In this document: positions 6,394 through 14,507 of the stretch, in pieces
Layout: each line of letters opens with the position of its first letter
Position numbering within the stretch: position 1 is the stretch's first letter
Assembly: GCA_902802515.1 (NCBI GenBank)
Contig: CADCMM010000008.1
Span: 1 to 43,977, forward strand
Source of the DNA: an uncultured Lachnospiraceae bacterium
GTDB taxonomy: Bacteria > Bacillota > Clostridia > Lachnospirales > Lachnospiraceae
Length of the DNA: 43,977 bases
Direction of reading: 5' to 3'
Notes under the pieces: model-generated
What the model was told of the DNA's origin: nothing
Seen by the model: only the letters and a program-made list of their open reading frames with translations
Database searches by the model: none
Position numbers and translations under genes: made by a program

Positions 6394-7410
6394 ATGAAAA
6401 TATTAGTGACTGGTGGAGCTGGCTATATCGGAAGTCATACCTGCGTAGAACTTTTAGAGGCAGGTTATGACGTGGTGGTGTTGGACAATCTTTATAATGC
6501 CAGCAAGAAAGCGCTGGATCGTGTGGAAACGATTACTGGGAAAAAGGTGACTTTTTACGAGGCGGATATCCGCAGCAGGGAAGCACTGGAGCAGATATTT
6601 GAACGGGAAGGGATCGACGCAGTGATTCATTTCGCCGGACTGAAAGCAGTGGGGGAATCGGTAGCTAAACCGATTGAGTATTATTCTAATAACATTGCGG
6701 GAACCCTGACCCTTTGTGATGTAATGAAAAATCACGGTGTAAAAAATATTATTTTCAGTTCTTCAGCCACGGTTTACGGCGATCCGGCGTTTGTGCCCAT
6801 CACGGAGGAATGCCCCAAAGGCATCTGCACAAATCCGTATGGATGGACAAAATGGATGTTGGAGCAGGTGCTGATGGATATTCAAAAATCAGATCCGGAG
6901 TGGAACGTGATTTTGCTTCGCTACTTCAATCCTATTGGCGCCCACAAGAGCGGTATGATCGGTGAGGACCCGAAGGGCATTCCCAACAATCTGCTTCCCT
7001 ATGTAGCGCAGGTGGCCATCGGCAAACTGGAGTGCCTGGGTGTGTTCGGAAATGACTATGATACTCCGGACGGCACCGGTGTGCGGGATTATATCCATGT
7101 GGTGGATCTCGCAAAAGGCCATGTCAAGGCGATCGGTAAGCTGGCGGAGAAAGAGGGGGTTAGCATTTACAATTTGGGCACAGGAAATGGATACAGCGTG
7201 CTGCAGGTAGTGGCGGCTTTCGAGAAAGCATGCGGACATGCTGTCAAATATCAAATTAAGCCGCGTCGGGCAGGAGATATCGCTGCCTGCTATTGTGATC
7301 CGTCAAAGGCAAAAAAGGAGCTTGGCTGGGAAGCAGAGTATGGCATTGACGAAATGTGTGCGGATTCCTGGAACTGGCAGAAGCAGAATCCAAACGGATA
7401 CGAGGAATAA
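6394..7410 (+). CDS. galE: UDP-glucose 4-epimerase
   Basis: GalE interconverts UDP-galactose and UDP-glucose in the cytosol using tightly bound NAD, for the Leloir pathway and for supplying galactosyl groups to cell-surface polymers. The 338-residue length is normal. Motifs are the Rossmann loop GGAGYIG (residues 7-13), Ser124 in FSSSATVYG and the YxxxK pair Tyr149/Lys153 in [16 protein letters not shown] and [10 protein letters not shown] are the usual substrate-side signatures. AAAGGAG lies directly upstream of the ATG. TATAAT at 6257-6262 gives a leader of about 125 nt with a GC-rich hairpin. The extended in-frame ATG at 6271 has no SD and is rejected. galK and galT are not in this window; galactose released by the glycosidases at 37-43 kb would need this enzyme. 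Confidence 0.96.
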   Translation: MKILVTGGAGYIGSHTCVELLEAGYDVVVLDNLYNASKKALDRVETITGKKVTFYEADIRSREALEQIFEREGIDAVIHFAGLKAVGESVAKPIEYYSNNIAGTLTLCDVMKNHGVKNIIFSSSATVYGDPAFVPITEECPKGICTNPYGWTKWMLEQVLMDIQKSDPEWNVILLRYFNPIGAHKSGMIGEDPKGIPNNLLPYVAQVAIGKLECLGVFGNDYDTPDGTGVRDYIHVVDLAKGHVKAIGKLAEKEGVSIYNLGTGNGYSVLQVVAAFEKACGHAVKYQIKPRRAGDIAACYCDPSKAKKELGWEAEYGIDEMCADSWNWQKQNPNGYEE

Positions 7411-7463
7411 AAATACACTGCAGGTTGCATTTTAATCAGAATACGATAATTGTGAGGAAGATC

Positions 7464-8417
7464 ATGCGCTGGAATAAATTTAGACTGAAGACACTCTCTG
7501 AGGTAGAGGACATTGTGATTTCTGCTCTGGCAGAGGCCGGTGTGGAAGGGGTGGAAATTGAGGATAAGGTGCCGCTTACGGAAGATGATAAACAGCAGAT
7601 GTTTGTTGACATCCTTCCGGATGGACCCGCTGACGATGGTATTGCTTATTTGAATTTCTACTTGGAGGAAGATGCGGATAAGGAAGTAATTTTAGACCGT
7701 GTGAGGGCTAAACTGGAGGAACTTCGGCAATTCATGGATATTGGAGATTGTTCCATTGAGGAATCTCAGACAGAGGACAAAGACTGGATTAATAACTGGA
7801 AAGAATTTTTTCACCAGTTTTATGTTGATGATATCCTGATCATTCCTTCCTGGGAAGAAATGAAGCCTGAGGATGCGGATAAAATGGTGATCCATATTGA
7901 TCCCGGAACGGCTTTTGGAACCGGAATGCATGAGACGACCCAGTTATGCATGAGGCAACTGAAAAAATATGTAACATCGAACACGCAACTGTTGGATGTA
8001 GGGACCGGAAGCGGGATACTCTCCATTGTGGCTTTAAAACTGGGTGCAAAACATGCTGTAGGGACGGATCTGGACCCCTGTGCAATCAGCGCTGCGAAAG
8101 AAAATCTTGAGGTTAATCAGATCCCTGAGGGCGCCATGGATGTGATGATCGGAAACATTATTGATGATGCGCAGGTTCAGGAACAGGTTGGTTATGAAAA
8201 ATACGATATTGTTGTGGCGAATATCCTGGCGGATGTTTTGGTACCGCTAACTCCGGTAATCATTCATCAGATGAAACCGGGCGGTATCTACATTACTTCC
8301 GGTATCATTGACGAGAAGGAAGAAACCGTGGTGGAAGCAGTAAAATCTGCCGGGCTTCAGGTGGCGGAAGTGACGCATCAGGGCGAGTGGGTATCTGTGA
8401 CGGCAAGAAAGGTTTGA
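7464..8417 (+). CDS. prmA: Ribosomal protein L11 methyltransferase
   Basis: PrmA is a SAM-dependent methyltransferase that methylates ribosomal protein L11. The 317 residues show the N-terminal L11-recognition domain followed by the catalytic Rossmann domain. Signatures are PGTAFGTGMHETTQLC, the SAM motif I LLDVGTGSGILSI, the acidic loop GTDLDPCAI, and the NILADVL catalytic motif. SD GAGGAAG is 3-9 nt before the ATG at 7464; longer in-frame readings overlap the end of galE and lack an SD. It follows galE by 53 nt and is only 2 nt upstream of rsmE, the usual prmA-rsmE pairing in Firmicutes, where both enzymes methylate ribosome components. Confidence 0.95.
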   Translation: MRWNKFRLKTLSEVEDIVISALAEAGVEGVEIEDKVPLTEDDKQQMFVDILPDGPADDGIAYLNFYLEEDADKEVILDRVRAKLEELRQFMDIGDCSIEESQTEDKDWINNWKEFFHQFYVDDILIIPSWEEMKPEDADKMVIHIDPGTAFGTGMHETTQLCMRQLKKYVTSNTQLLDVGTGSGILSIVALKLGAKHAVGTDLDPCAISAAKENLEVNQIPEGAMDVMIGNIIDDAQVQEQVGYEKYDIVVANILADVLVPLTPVIIHQMKPGGIYITSGIIDEKEETVVEAVKSAGLQVAEVTHQGEWVSVTARKV

Positions 8418-8419
8418 GT

Positions 8420-9163
8420 ATGTATCATTTTTTCGTGTCTCCCTATCAGATTGGAGAAAAGGAAATCCGAATAGAAGGTTCTGATGTAAATCACATAAAA
8501 AATGTTTTGCGAATGAGACCGGGGGAGATGCTCAGACTATGCACCGGACTGGATAATATGGATTATCGCTGTGAAATTGCCAGGATTGAGGAAGAGGCTG
8601 TTGTGGCTCGTATCCTTTGGGTTGAGGAGAGCGGTGTGGAGCTTCCCTCCAGACTGTATCTGTTTCAGGGTTTGCCAAAGAGCGATAAGATGGAACTGAT
8701 CATCCAGAAAGCGGTGGAACTGGGGGTATATGAGATCATACCGATGGCCACTGCCAGATCGGTGGTGAAGCTGGACTCAAAAAAAGCGGAGGCGAAAGTA
8801 AAACGCTGGAACGCGATTTCAGAGAGCGCTGCGAAACAGTCAAAGAGAATGCTCATTCCAAAAGTCGGCCCTGTTATGAACTTTGGGGAGGCAATGGAGT
8901 ACGCCGGTAATTTGGATGTAAAGCTGATACCCTATGAGCTGGCGGAGGATATGGAGAAGACCAGGAAAATCCTGAAGCATATTACACCCGGTCAGTCTGT
9001 GGGCATCTTTATTGGACCGGAAGGCGGGTTTGAGGAGCAGGAAGTGGAAGCGGCCCTGCGCAGCGGGGCGCAGTCCATTACACTTGGTCGACGGATTTTG
9101 CGGACAGAGACGGCGGGGATGACTGTGCTGTCAGCGCTGATGTTATTGCTGGAGAGAAGATAA
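8420..9163 (+). CDS. rsmE: 16S rRNA (uracil(1498)-N3)-methyltransferase
   Basis: RsmE methylates N3 of U1498 in 16S rRNA of the 30S subunit. It belongs to the SPOUT (knotted) methyltransferases. The 247-residue protein has the N-terminal PUA-like part (MYHFFVSP...HIKNVLRMRPGE) and the knot signature: GLPKSDKMELIIQKAVELGV, ATARSVV, IFIGPEGGFEEQEVE and LGRRILRTETA. It starts 2 nt after the prmA stop, with the SD AGAAAGG inside the end of prmA, so translation is probably coupled. It is followed after about 60 nt by the cysteine desulfurase gene. Confidence 0.95.
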   Translation: MYHFFVSPYQIGEKEIRIEGSDVNHIKNVLRMRPGEMLRLCTGLDNMDYRCEIARIEEEAVVARILWVEESGVELPSRLYLFQGLPKSDKMELIIQKAVELGVYEIIPMATARSVVKLDSKKAEAKVKRWNAISESAAKQSKRMLIPKVGPVMNFGEAMEYAGNLDVKLIPYELAEDMEKTRKILKHITPGQSVGIFIGPEGGFEEQEVEAALRSGAQSITLGRRILRTETAGMTVLSALMLLLERR

Positions 9164-9224
9164 GCCTGCCGCGAAAACAGATATGGATAAATGAAAGAAA
9201 TCACTAAAAGGAATAGTTGTCAAA

Positions 9225-10382
9225 ATGGAAGCATATTTGGATAATTCTGCAACTACCAGGTGCCTGGAGAGTGTGAAAGATATTGTTGTAAAAACGATGA
9301 TGGAGGATTATGGTAATCCTTCTTCCAGACACCAAAAAGGCGTGGAGGCAGAGAAATATTTAAAAGAAGCCAGGGAAACGATTGCCGGCACATTGAAGGT
9401 GAACGAGAAAGAGATTTTCTTTACATCCGGAGGTACCGAATCAAATAACTGGGCATTAATCGGGGCGGCGCTGGCAAACCGGAGGACGGGAAATCATATC
9501 ATTACTTCCGCCATTGAACATGCCGCAGTCATTCAGCCTATGATGTATCTGGAAGAACTGGGATTTCGTGTAACGTATCTTTCTGTTGACAGTCAGGGAC
9601 ATGTCAGTCTGGAAGAATTGAAAAAGGCATTGTGTGCGGAGACCATCTTAGTTTCCATCATGTATGTAAACAATGAAGTGGGAGCGGTAGAACCCATTGA
9701 ACAGATTGGAAAGATTGTGAAGGAATACCGGTCAGATATTTTGTTTCATGTGGATGCCATTCAGGCATACGGGAAATACCGGATCTATCCGAAACGCATG
9801 GGGATTGACCTGCTTTCTGTGAGCGGTCATAAGATTCATGGTCCGAAAGGGACGGGTTTTCTGTTCATTAAAGATAAGACGAAGATCCGTCCGCTGATCC
9901 TGGGTGGAGGGCAGCAGAAAGGGATGCGTTCGGGAACCGATAATGTGCCCGGAATTGCGGGGCTGGGAGTGGCAGCCGGGGAGGCATATCGAAATATCGA
10001 AGAAAATACAGCCCATTTGTATGAGCTGAAACGCCGGATGACGGAAGGGCTTTGCAAGCTTCCCGATGTCAAACTCAACAGCGGTATCGGGGAAGATAGT
10101 GCTCCTCATATTGTCAGCGCCAGCTTTTGCGGTGTGCGCAGCGAAGTGCTGCTGCATGCCTTGGAAGACCAGGGGATTTATGTATCGTCCGGATCTGCCT
10201 GCTCATCTAACAAGAAACTTCCAGTGAGCACAGTGCTTAAGGAGATCCATCTGGAACGTGATCTGCTGGAAACCACACTGCGTTTTAGCTTCTGTGAACA
10301 GACAACGATGCAGGAAATTGACTATTGCCTGGATGTTTTGGCGGAATTGCTGCCGGTTCTGAGACGGTATACCCGGTATTAG
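9225..10382 (+). CDS. Cysteine desulfurase (NifS/IscS family), ThiI partner
   Basis: This PLP enzyme removes sulfur from L-cysteine, giving alanine and an enzyme-bound persulfide. The 385-residue protein shows His99 (EHAA), Asp177 (HVDAIQAYGK), the PLP lysine in SVSGHKIHGPKG (Lys203) and the catalytic cysteine in SSGSACSS (Cys326). Its stop lies 18 nt before thiI. In Bacillus the equivalent neighbour pair NifZ-ThiI supplies sulfur for 4-thiouridine in tRNA, so this copy is probably dedicated to tRNA thiolation rather than to Fe-S cluster assembly; no iscU or sufU gene is adjacent. The SD AAAAGGAATAG lies slightly upstream of the ATG. Confidence 0.95.
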   Translation: MEAYLDNSATTRCLESVKDIVVKTMMEDYGNPSSRHQKGVEAEKYLKEARETIAGTLKVNEKEIFFTSGGTESNNWALIGAALANRRTGNHIITSAIEHAAVIQPMMYLEELGFRVTYLSVDSQGHVSLEELKKALCAETILVSIMYVNNEVGAVEPIEQIGKIVKEYRSDILFHVDAIQAYGKYRIYPKRMGIDLLSVSGHKIHGPKGTGFLFIKDKTKIRPLILGGGQQKGMRSGTDNVPGIAGLGVAAGEAYRNIEENTAHLYELKRRMTEGLCKLPDVKLNSGIGEDSAPHIVSASFCGVRSEVLLHALEDQGIYVSSGSACSSNKKLPVSTVLKEIHLERDLLETTLRFSFCEQTTMQEIDYCLDVLAELLPVLRRYTRY

Positions 10383-10400
10383 TCACGTTAAGGAGGAACT

Positions 10401-11579
10401 ATGTTTAAAACATTTTTGATCAAATATGGAGAGATCGGTATAAAGGGCAAGAACCGCTACCTTTTTGAGGAGGCGTTGGTACGTCAGATCCGCCGCGCGC
10501 TGGAACCGGTGGACGGCCAGTTTCGGGTGTATCGGGAACAAGGAAGGATCTATATTGACGCTGAGGGATTGTACGATTTTGAGGAGACAGTGGAAGCGCT
10601 TCAGAGGGTGTTTGGTATTGTTGGGATCTGCCCGGTTATGAAAATGGAAGATAAGGGGCTGGAAGAGCTGGGAAACGATGTGATCGAGTTTCTTTCCACC
10701 GTTTATGATATGAAACAGCAGACCTTTAAGATAGACACCAGAAGAGCCAGAAAGGACTATCCTATCGAGTCCATGGAGGTGAATGCTTATCTGGGCGGGC
10801 GTGTGCTGGACGCGTTTCCGGGGGTGTCAGTGGATGTTCACAGGCCGGAATTGATGGTACATGTGGAGATTCGGGAGAAAATATATATTTATTCTAAGAT
10901 TATCCCAGGTCCGGGGGGGATGCCGGTAGGAACAAACGGAAAAGCCATGCTGCTGCTTTCAGGAGGCATTGACAGTCCGGTAGCCGGTTATATGATTGCA
11001 AAGCGCGGCGTTAAACTGGATGCTACTTATTTTCATGCGCCGCCTTATACCAGCGAACGGGCAAAACAAAAAGTGGTTGATCTGGCAAAGCAGGTAGCCC
11101 GTTACTCGGGTCCCATTGATCTGCATGTAGTAAATTTTACGGACATTCAACTCTATATTTATGACAGGTGCCCGCATGATGAGTTGACCATTATTATGCG
11201 GCGCTACATGATGAAGATTGCGGAATATTTTGCCAAAGAAACCAATTGTTTATCTCTGGTGACAGGCGAGAGCATCGGTCAGGTAGCCAGTCAGACGATG
11301 CAGAGTCTGGCAGCCACCAATGAGGTGTGCACGATTCCGGTATTCCGCCCCCTGATCGGCTTTGATAAGCAGGATATTGTAGATATTTCGGAAAAGATCG
11401 GGACCTATGAAACATCCATTCTGCCTTTTGAGGATTGCTGTACGATCTTTGTGGCAAAACATCCGGTGACAAAGCCAAATATAAATGCCATTAAGCGTTC
11501 CGAGCAAAAACTGGCGGAGAAGATTGATAAACTGGTGCAGACAGCCATCGAGACGACAGAGACGATCAGAATAGAATAA
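10401..11579 (+). CDS. thiI: tRNA 4-thiouridine synthase ThiI
   Basis: ThiI adenylates U8 of tRNA and transfers sulfur to make 4-thiouridine; in some bacteria it also feeds thiamine thiazole synthesis. The 392 residues show the N-terminal ferredoxin-like region, a THUMP domain (about 60-165, with KIDTRRARKDYP) and the PP-loop ATPase motif LLSGGIDSPVAGY (SGGIDS at 187-192). The conserved LPFEDCCTIFVAKHP follows near residue 345. There is no C-terminal rhodanese domain, so sulfur must come directly from the adjacent desulfurase, as in Bacillus. SD AAGGAGG is 6 nt before the ATG. The transcript ends in the convergent region before the HPr-like gene. Confidence 0.95.
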   Translation: MFKTFLIKYGEIGIKGKNRYLFEEALVRQIRRALEPVDGQFRVYREQGRIYIDAEGLYDFEETVEALQRVFGIVGICPVMKMEDKGLEELGNDVIEFLSTVYDMKQQTFKIDTRRARKDYPIESMEVNAYLGGRVLDAFPGVSVDVHRPELMVHVEIREKIYIYSKIIPGPGGMPVGTNGKAMLLLSGGIDSPVAGYMIAKRGVKLDATYFHAPPYTSERAKQKVVDLAKQVARYSGPIDLHVVNFTDIQLYIYDRCPHDELTIIMRRYMMKIAEYFAKETNCLSLVTGESIGQVASQTMQSLAATNEVCTIPVFRPLIGFDKQDIVDISEKIGTYETSILPFEDCCTIFVAKHPVTKPNINAIKRSEQKLAEKIDKLVQTAIETTETIRIE

Positions 11580-11612
11580 AAAGAAAGAGCCGTCACATTT
11601 TGTGACAGCTCT
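11574..11612 (-). terminator. Intrinsic terminator between thiI and the HPr-like gene
   Basis: AGAGC-C-GTCACA (11586-11597) and TGTGAC-A-GCTCT (11601-11612) form a hairpin with one mismatch. On the minus strand it is followed by TTTCTTTTTATT, so it is a terminator for the HPr-like gene. It can also form in the thiI mRNA, where it would protect the 3' end. Confidence 0.8.
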
Positions 11613-11650
11613 GCTCATGCAAATGGTAATGGCGGTATGTAAACACGATC

Positions 11651-11881
11651 TTAGATAAGATATGGTTTCAGCGCTTCCAGAATCGTGTCGATGTCGTCCT
11701 CGGCATGTATGCTAAGATCAATAGGCTTGGAAAGATCCAGACTGAAGATGCCCATGATGGATTTTGCATCGATGACATATCTTCCGGATACCAGATCAAA
11801 GTCGTAGTTGAATTTTGTAATATCATTGACGAAGGATTTCACTTTGTCAATGGAATTTAATGAAATCTGAACTGTTTTCAT
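11651..11881 (-). CDS. HPr-like (Crh-type) protein lacking the active-site histidine
   Basis: HPr is the phosphocarrier of the sugar phosphotransferase system. This 76-residue protein has the HPr fold signature around the regulatory serine, DAKSIMGIFSLDL (Ser41, equivalent to Ser46), but the position of catalytic His15 reads NSIDKVK, so the histidine is replaced by Asp or Lys and the following Arg and Pro are also lost. It cannot carry PTS phosphate on His. Like Bacillus Crh it might be phosphorylated on serine by HPr kinase and act only in regulation; this is inferred. The start at 11881 is fixed by GGAGG 8 nt upstream; a longer form from 11896 would overlap that SD. It is divergent from mtaB and convergent with thiI. 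Confidence 0.85.
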   Translation of the reverse strand: MKTVQISLNSIDKVKSFVNDITKFNYDFDLVSGRYVIDAKSIMGIFSLDLSKPIDLSIHAEDDIDTILEALKPYLI

Positions 11882-11976
11882 TATCGTATCCTCCATAAAT
11901 TAATGATAAACTCTTTTCTATGCCTATCTTACAGTTAATGCTGGCAAAAGTCAAGATGAAATATTGAGGTGAAATT

Positions 11977-13329
11977 TTGAACAAGATAAACCGAAAGAAA
12001 GCGGCATTTCATAACCTGGGGTGCAAAGTGAATTCGTATGAAGCGGAGGCAATGCAACAGCAGCTGGAACAGGCGGGGTACGAGATTGTTCCCTTTGCGC
12101 CAGGGGCGGATGTCTATGTGATCAATACCTGCTCTGTGACGAATATAGCGGATCGAAAATCCCGCCAGATGCTGCACAAGGCAAAAAAGATGAATCCTTT
12201 CGCTGTGGTTGTGGCAGTAGGGTGTTATGTTCAGACGGCGATGGAACGTACCGGGCTGGCAGTGGAAGCGGATATTATTCTGGGAAACAACAAAAAGAAA
12301 GATCTGCTGGAAGCTCTGGAACGATACGAAGAGAGTCGGGAGATTGGGCAAGCGTCTCAGACCGCGCAGCAGGAATTGATCGATATTAATCGTACAAACG
12401 AGTATGAAACTTTAGAAATAACTAAGACGCAGGAGCACACCCGAGCCTATATCAAGGTACAAGATGGCTGCAACCAGTTCTGCAGCTATTGTATTATTCC
12501 ATATGCCAGGGGAAGGGCAAGAAGCCGGAGCCCGCAGGAGGTTCTGGAGGAATTACGGAAACTGGCATTGGGCGGAGTCAAAGAAGTAGTCCTGACGGGA
12601 ATACATCTGAGCTCTTACGGAAAAGATTTGGGCAGCAGCTTACTGGACTTGATTGAGAGCGTTCATGAATTGGAGGGAATTGAGCGTATCCGCCTGGGTT
12701 CCCTGGAACCTGGAATCGTGACGGAAGAATTTGCGGCCCGTCTGGCAGCGCTTCCCAAAATATGCCCCCATTTTCATCTGTCTTTGCAGAGCGGATGTGA
12801 TGCGGTTTTAAAGCGGATGAACAGGCGTTATAATACAGCGGAATATCAGGAACGCTGTGAAATCTTGCGCAGACATTTTCAATTGCCGGCGATTACGACA
12901 GACGTGATCACAGGTTTTCCGGGAGAGACCGGAGAAGAGTTTCAGGAGACGGTGGAGTTCCTGAAGAGTGTGCGTTTCTATGAGACTCATGTGTTTAAGT
13001 ATTCAAAACGAAAAGGTACCCGGGCGGCCGAAATGCCGTTTCAGATATCGGAGCATATAAAGTCAGAGCGAAGCGATGTGCTTTTGAACCTGAACGAGAA
13101 AAATAAAAGGGCATTTGAAAAGGCCTGGCTTGGGAAAATGTGCGAAGTGCTTTTTGAGGAAAAGGCGGCAATAAACGGTCAGGATTACTATGTGGGTTAT
13201 ACAAAAGAATATATTAAGGCGGCTATGTTGGCGGTAGATAATTTGGAAAATCAGATACTGAGAGGAAAATTGTATCTCGAGGACGGGATTGAACTTCCGG
13301 TGCTGCGGCCGGAGACGAAGGGAAAGTGA
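11977..13329 (+). CDS. mtaB: tRNA t6A37 methylthiotransferase MtaB
   Basis: MtaB is a radical-SAM enzyme that adds a methylthio group to t6A37 of tRNAs reading ANN codons. The 450-residue protein contains the MTTase domain with three cluster cysteines (Cys16 in LGCKVN, Cys52 in NTCSVTN, Cys83 in VGCY), the radical-SAM CxxxCxxC motif (Cys165, 169, 172 in DGCNQFCSYCIIPYARG), and a C-terminal TRAM-like region. NTCSVTN and the LGCKVNSYE start distinguish MtaB from MiaB and RimO. The start is TTG, supported by GAGGTG 5 nt upstream. It begins the strand after a divergent HPr-like gene and is followed by a 104-nt gap with a promoter for the next operon. Confidence 0.95.
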   Translation: MNKINRKKAAFHNLGCKVNSYEAEAMQQQLEQAGYEIVPFAPGADVYVINTCSVTNIADRKSRQMLHKAKKMNPFAVVVAVGCYVQTAMERTGLAVEADIILGNNKKKDLLEALERYEESREIGQASQTAQQELIDINRTNEYETLEITKTQEHTRAYIKVQDGCNQFCSYCIIPYARGRARSRSPQEVLEELRKLALGGVKEVVLTGIHLSSYGKDLGSSLLDLIESVHELEGIERIRLGSLEPGIVTEEFAARLAALPKICPHFHLSLQSGCDAVLKRMNRRYNTAEYQERCEILRRHFQLPAITTDVITGFPGETGEEFQETVEFLKSVRFYETHVFKYSKRKGTRAAEMPFQISEHIKSERSDVLLNLNEKNKRAFEKAWLGKMCEVLFEEKAAINGQDYYVGYTKEYIKAAMLAVDNLENQILRGKLYLEDGIELPVLRPETKGK

Positions 13330-13348
13330 CTATTCGAAGGGAAAGTCC

Positions 13349-13377
13349 TTGATTAATTACCGCATTTATATTAAAAT
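13349..13377 (+). promoter_or_regulatory. Promoter of the ireB-ruvX operon
   Basis: TTGATT at 13349-13354 and TAAAAT at 13372-13377 are 17 nt apart. An AT-rich inverted repeat (CGCATTTAT/ATAAATGTGCG, about 13361-13387) overlaps the -10 and could bind a regulator or fold in the leader. Confidence 0.6.
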
Positions 13378-13433
13378 AAATGTGCGTTGAGTATCAAATT
13401 CGGGCAATGAGTAGTAGGATAGGGCGTGATAAA

Positions 13434-13703
13434 ATGGCTGAAATCAATAATACACAATACTTTAAGGTCAATACAGATCCGGAAACACGAGTGAAATATG
13501 TTCTTGACATCGTGTATAATGCGATGGCGGAAAAGGGATACAACCCGGTCAACCAGATCGTTGGTTATATTATGTCGGGAGATCCGACTTACATTACCAG
13601 CCATAAAAATGCGCGCAGCATGATTATGAAGGTTGAACGGGACGAGCTGGTAGAAGAACTGCTGAAGGAGTATATCAAAAATCGGTCATGGCAGCAGAGA
13701 TAA
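13434..13703 (+). CDS. IreB family regulatory protein (DUF965)
   Basis: IreB is a small cytosolic protein. In Enterococcus it is a substrate of the Ser/Thr kinase IreK and affects cephalosporin resistance. The 89-residue sequence is highly typical: [18 protein letters not shown], then [19 protein letters not shown] and [12 protein letters not shown]. The preferred ATG at 13434 gives the usual family length; an in-frame ATG ten codons upstream is possible but the SD is weak for both (AGGATAGGGCG). The 3' end overlaps ruvX by 16 nt, and the ireB-ruvX-DUF1292 order matches yrzL-yrrK-yrzB of Bacillus subtilis. Confidence 0.93.
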   Translation: MAEINNTQYFKVNTDPETRVKYVLDIVYNAMAEKGYNPVNQIVGYIMSGDPTYITSHKNARSMIMKVERDELVEELLKEYIKNRSWQQR

Positions 13704-14176
13704 AGCATGAGAGGATCCTGGGTCTGGACTATGGATCTAAGACGGTGGGGGTCGCAGTGAGCGATGGTCTTGGGTTGACGGCACAGGGAGTAGAGATCAT
13801 AAGAAGAACGTCCGAAAACAAACTTCGTCAGACCCTGGCAAGGATAGAAGCGCTGATCCGGGAATACCAGGTTAATTCTATTGTCCTTGGGTTTCCCAAG
13901 AATATGAATAATACTATAGGAGACAGAGCTGAGAAATCTCTGGCATTTAAAGAGATGCTGGAGAGGAGAACGGGTCTGACTGTTGTGATGTGGGATGAAC
14001 GTCTGTCGACGGTGTCCGCAAACCGTACTTTGATGGAAGCTGGAGTGCGAAGAGAACACCGTAAAGATTATGTGGATCAGATTGCCGCTGTCTATATCCT
14101 TCAGGGATATCTGGATAGTCTGTCGTTTCAGACAGCAAGAAAAAATGATACGGAAAGCAGTGAGTTAGAGGAATAG
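13688..14176 (+). CDS. ruvX: YqgF/RuvX family putative Holliday junction resolvase
   Basis: RuvX (YqgF) has an RNase H-like fold and is linked to pre-16S rRNA 5' end maturation and, by fold, to Holliday junction resolution. The 162-residue protein shows the first acidic residue in [16 protein letters not shown], the motif [14 protein letters not shown], the catalytic Glu in [11 protein letters not shown] and the last Asp in [16 protein letters not shown]. The start overlaps the end of ireB by 16 nt, so translation is probably coupled; a clear SD at normal spacing is absent. It is 2 nt upstream of the DUF1292 gene. Confidence 0.93.
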   Translation: MAAEIKHERILGLDYGSKTVGVAVSDGLGLTAQGVEIIRRTSENKLRQTLARIEALIREYQVNSIVLGFPKNMNNTIGDRAEKSLAFKEMLERRTGLTVVMWDERLSTVSANRTLMEAGVRREHRKDYVDQIAAVYILQGYLDSLSFQTARKNDTESSELEE

Positions 14177-14178
14177 AG

Positions 14179-14439
14179 ATGGAAAAACTGAAATTTGCGC
14201 TGGCAGGGGAAGAAGAAACTGCCGAATTTTATGTTTTGGAACAGACCAGGGTTGCGGGAGTCGGCTATCTTCTTGTTACGGAGACAGAAAAGGAAGATGG
14301 AGACGCCTGGATTCTGAAAGATTTATCCGCGGACGGAGAGGCGGACGCGCTCTACGAGATCGTGGAAGATGATGGGGAACTGGAAGCAGTGTCCCGGATT
14401 TTTGAAGAAATGCTGGAGGATGTACAGATTGAGCGGTGA
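14179..14439 (+). CDS. DUF1292 family protein (YrzB-like)
   Basis: This acidic 86-residue protein has the DUF1292 pattern: hydrophobic beta strands alternating with acidic loops (AEFYVLEQTRVAGVGYLLVT, DAWILKDLS, YEIVEDDGELEAVSRIFEEML). The function of the family is unknown. The SD AGAGGAATAGAG overlaps the end of ruvX. It is the usual third member of the ireB-ruvX-yrzB group, and the next gene, rnj, starts after 68 nt. Confidence 0.88.
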   Translation: MEKLKFALAGEEETAEFYVLEQTRVAGVGYLLVTETEKEDGDAWILKDLSADGEADALYEIVEDDGELEAVSRIFEEMLEDVQIER

Positions 14440-14507
14440 ACATCCACCCTGCAGTTGCAGTATGTTTAAAAGATGGATTCGTGAAATCAGGAAAATGGAG
14501 GTAAAAT

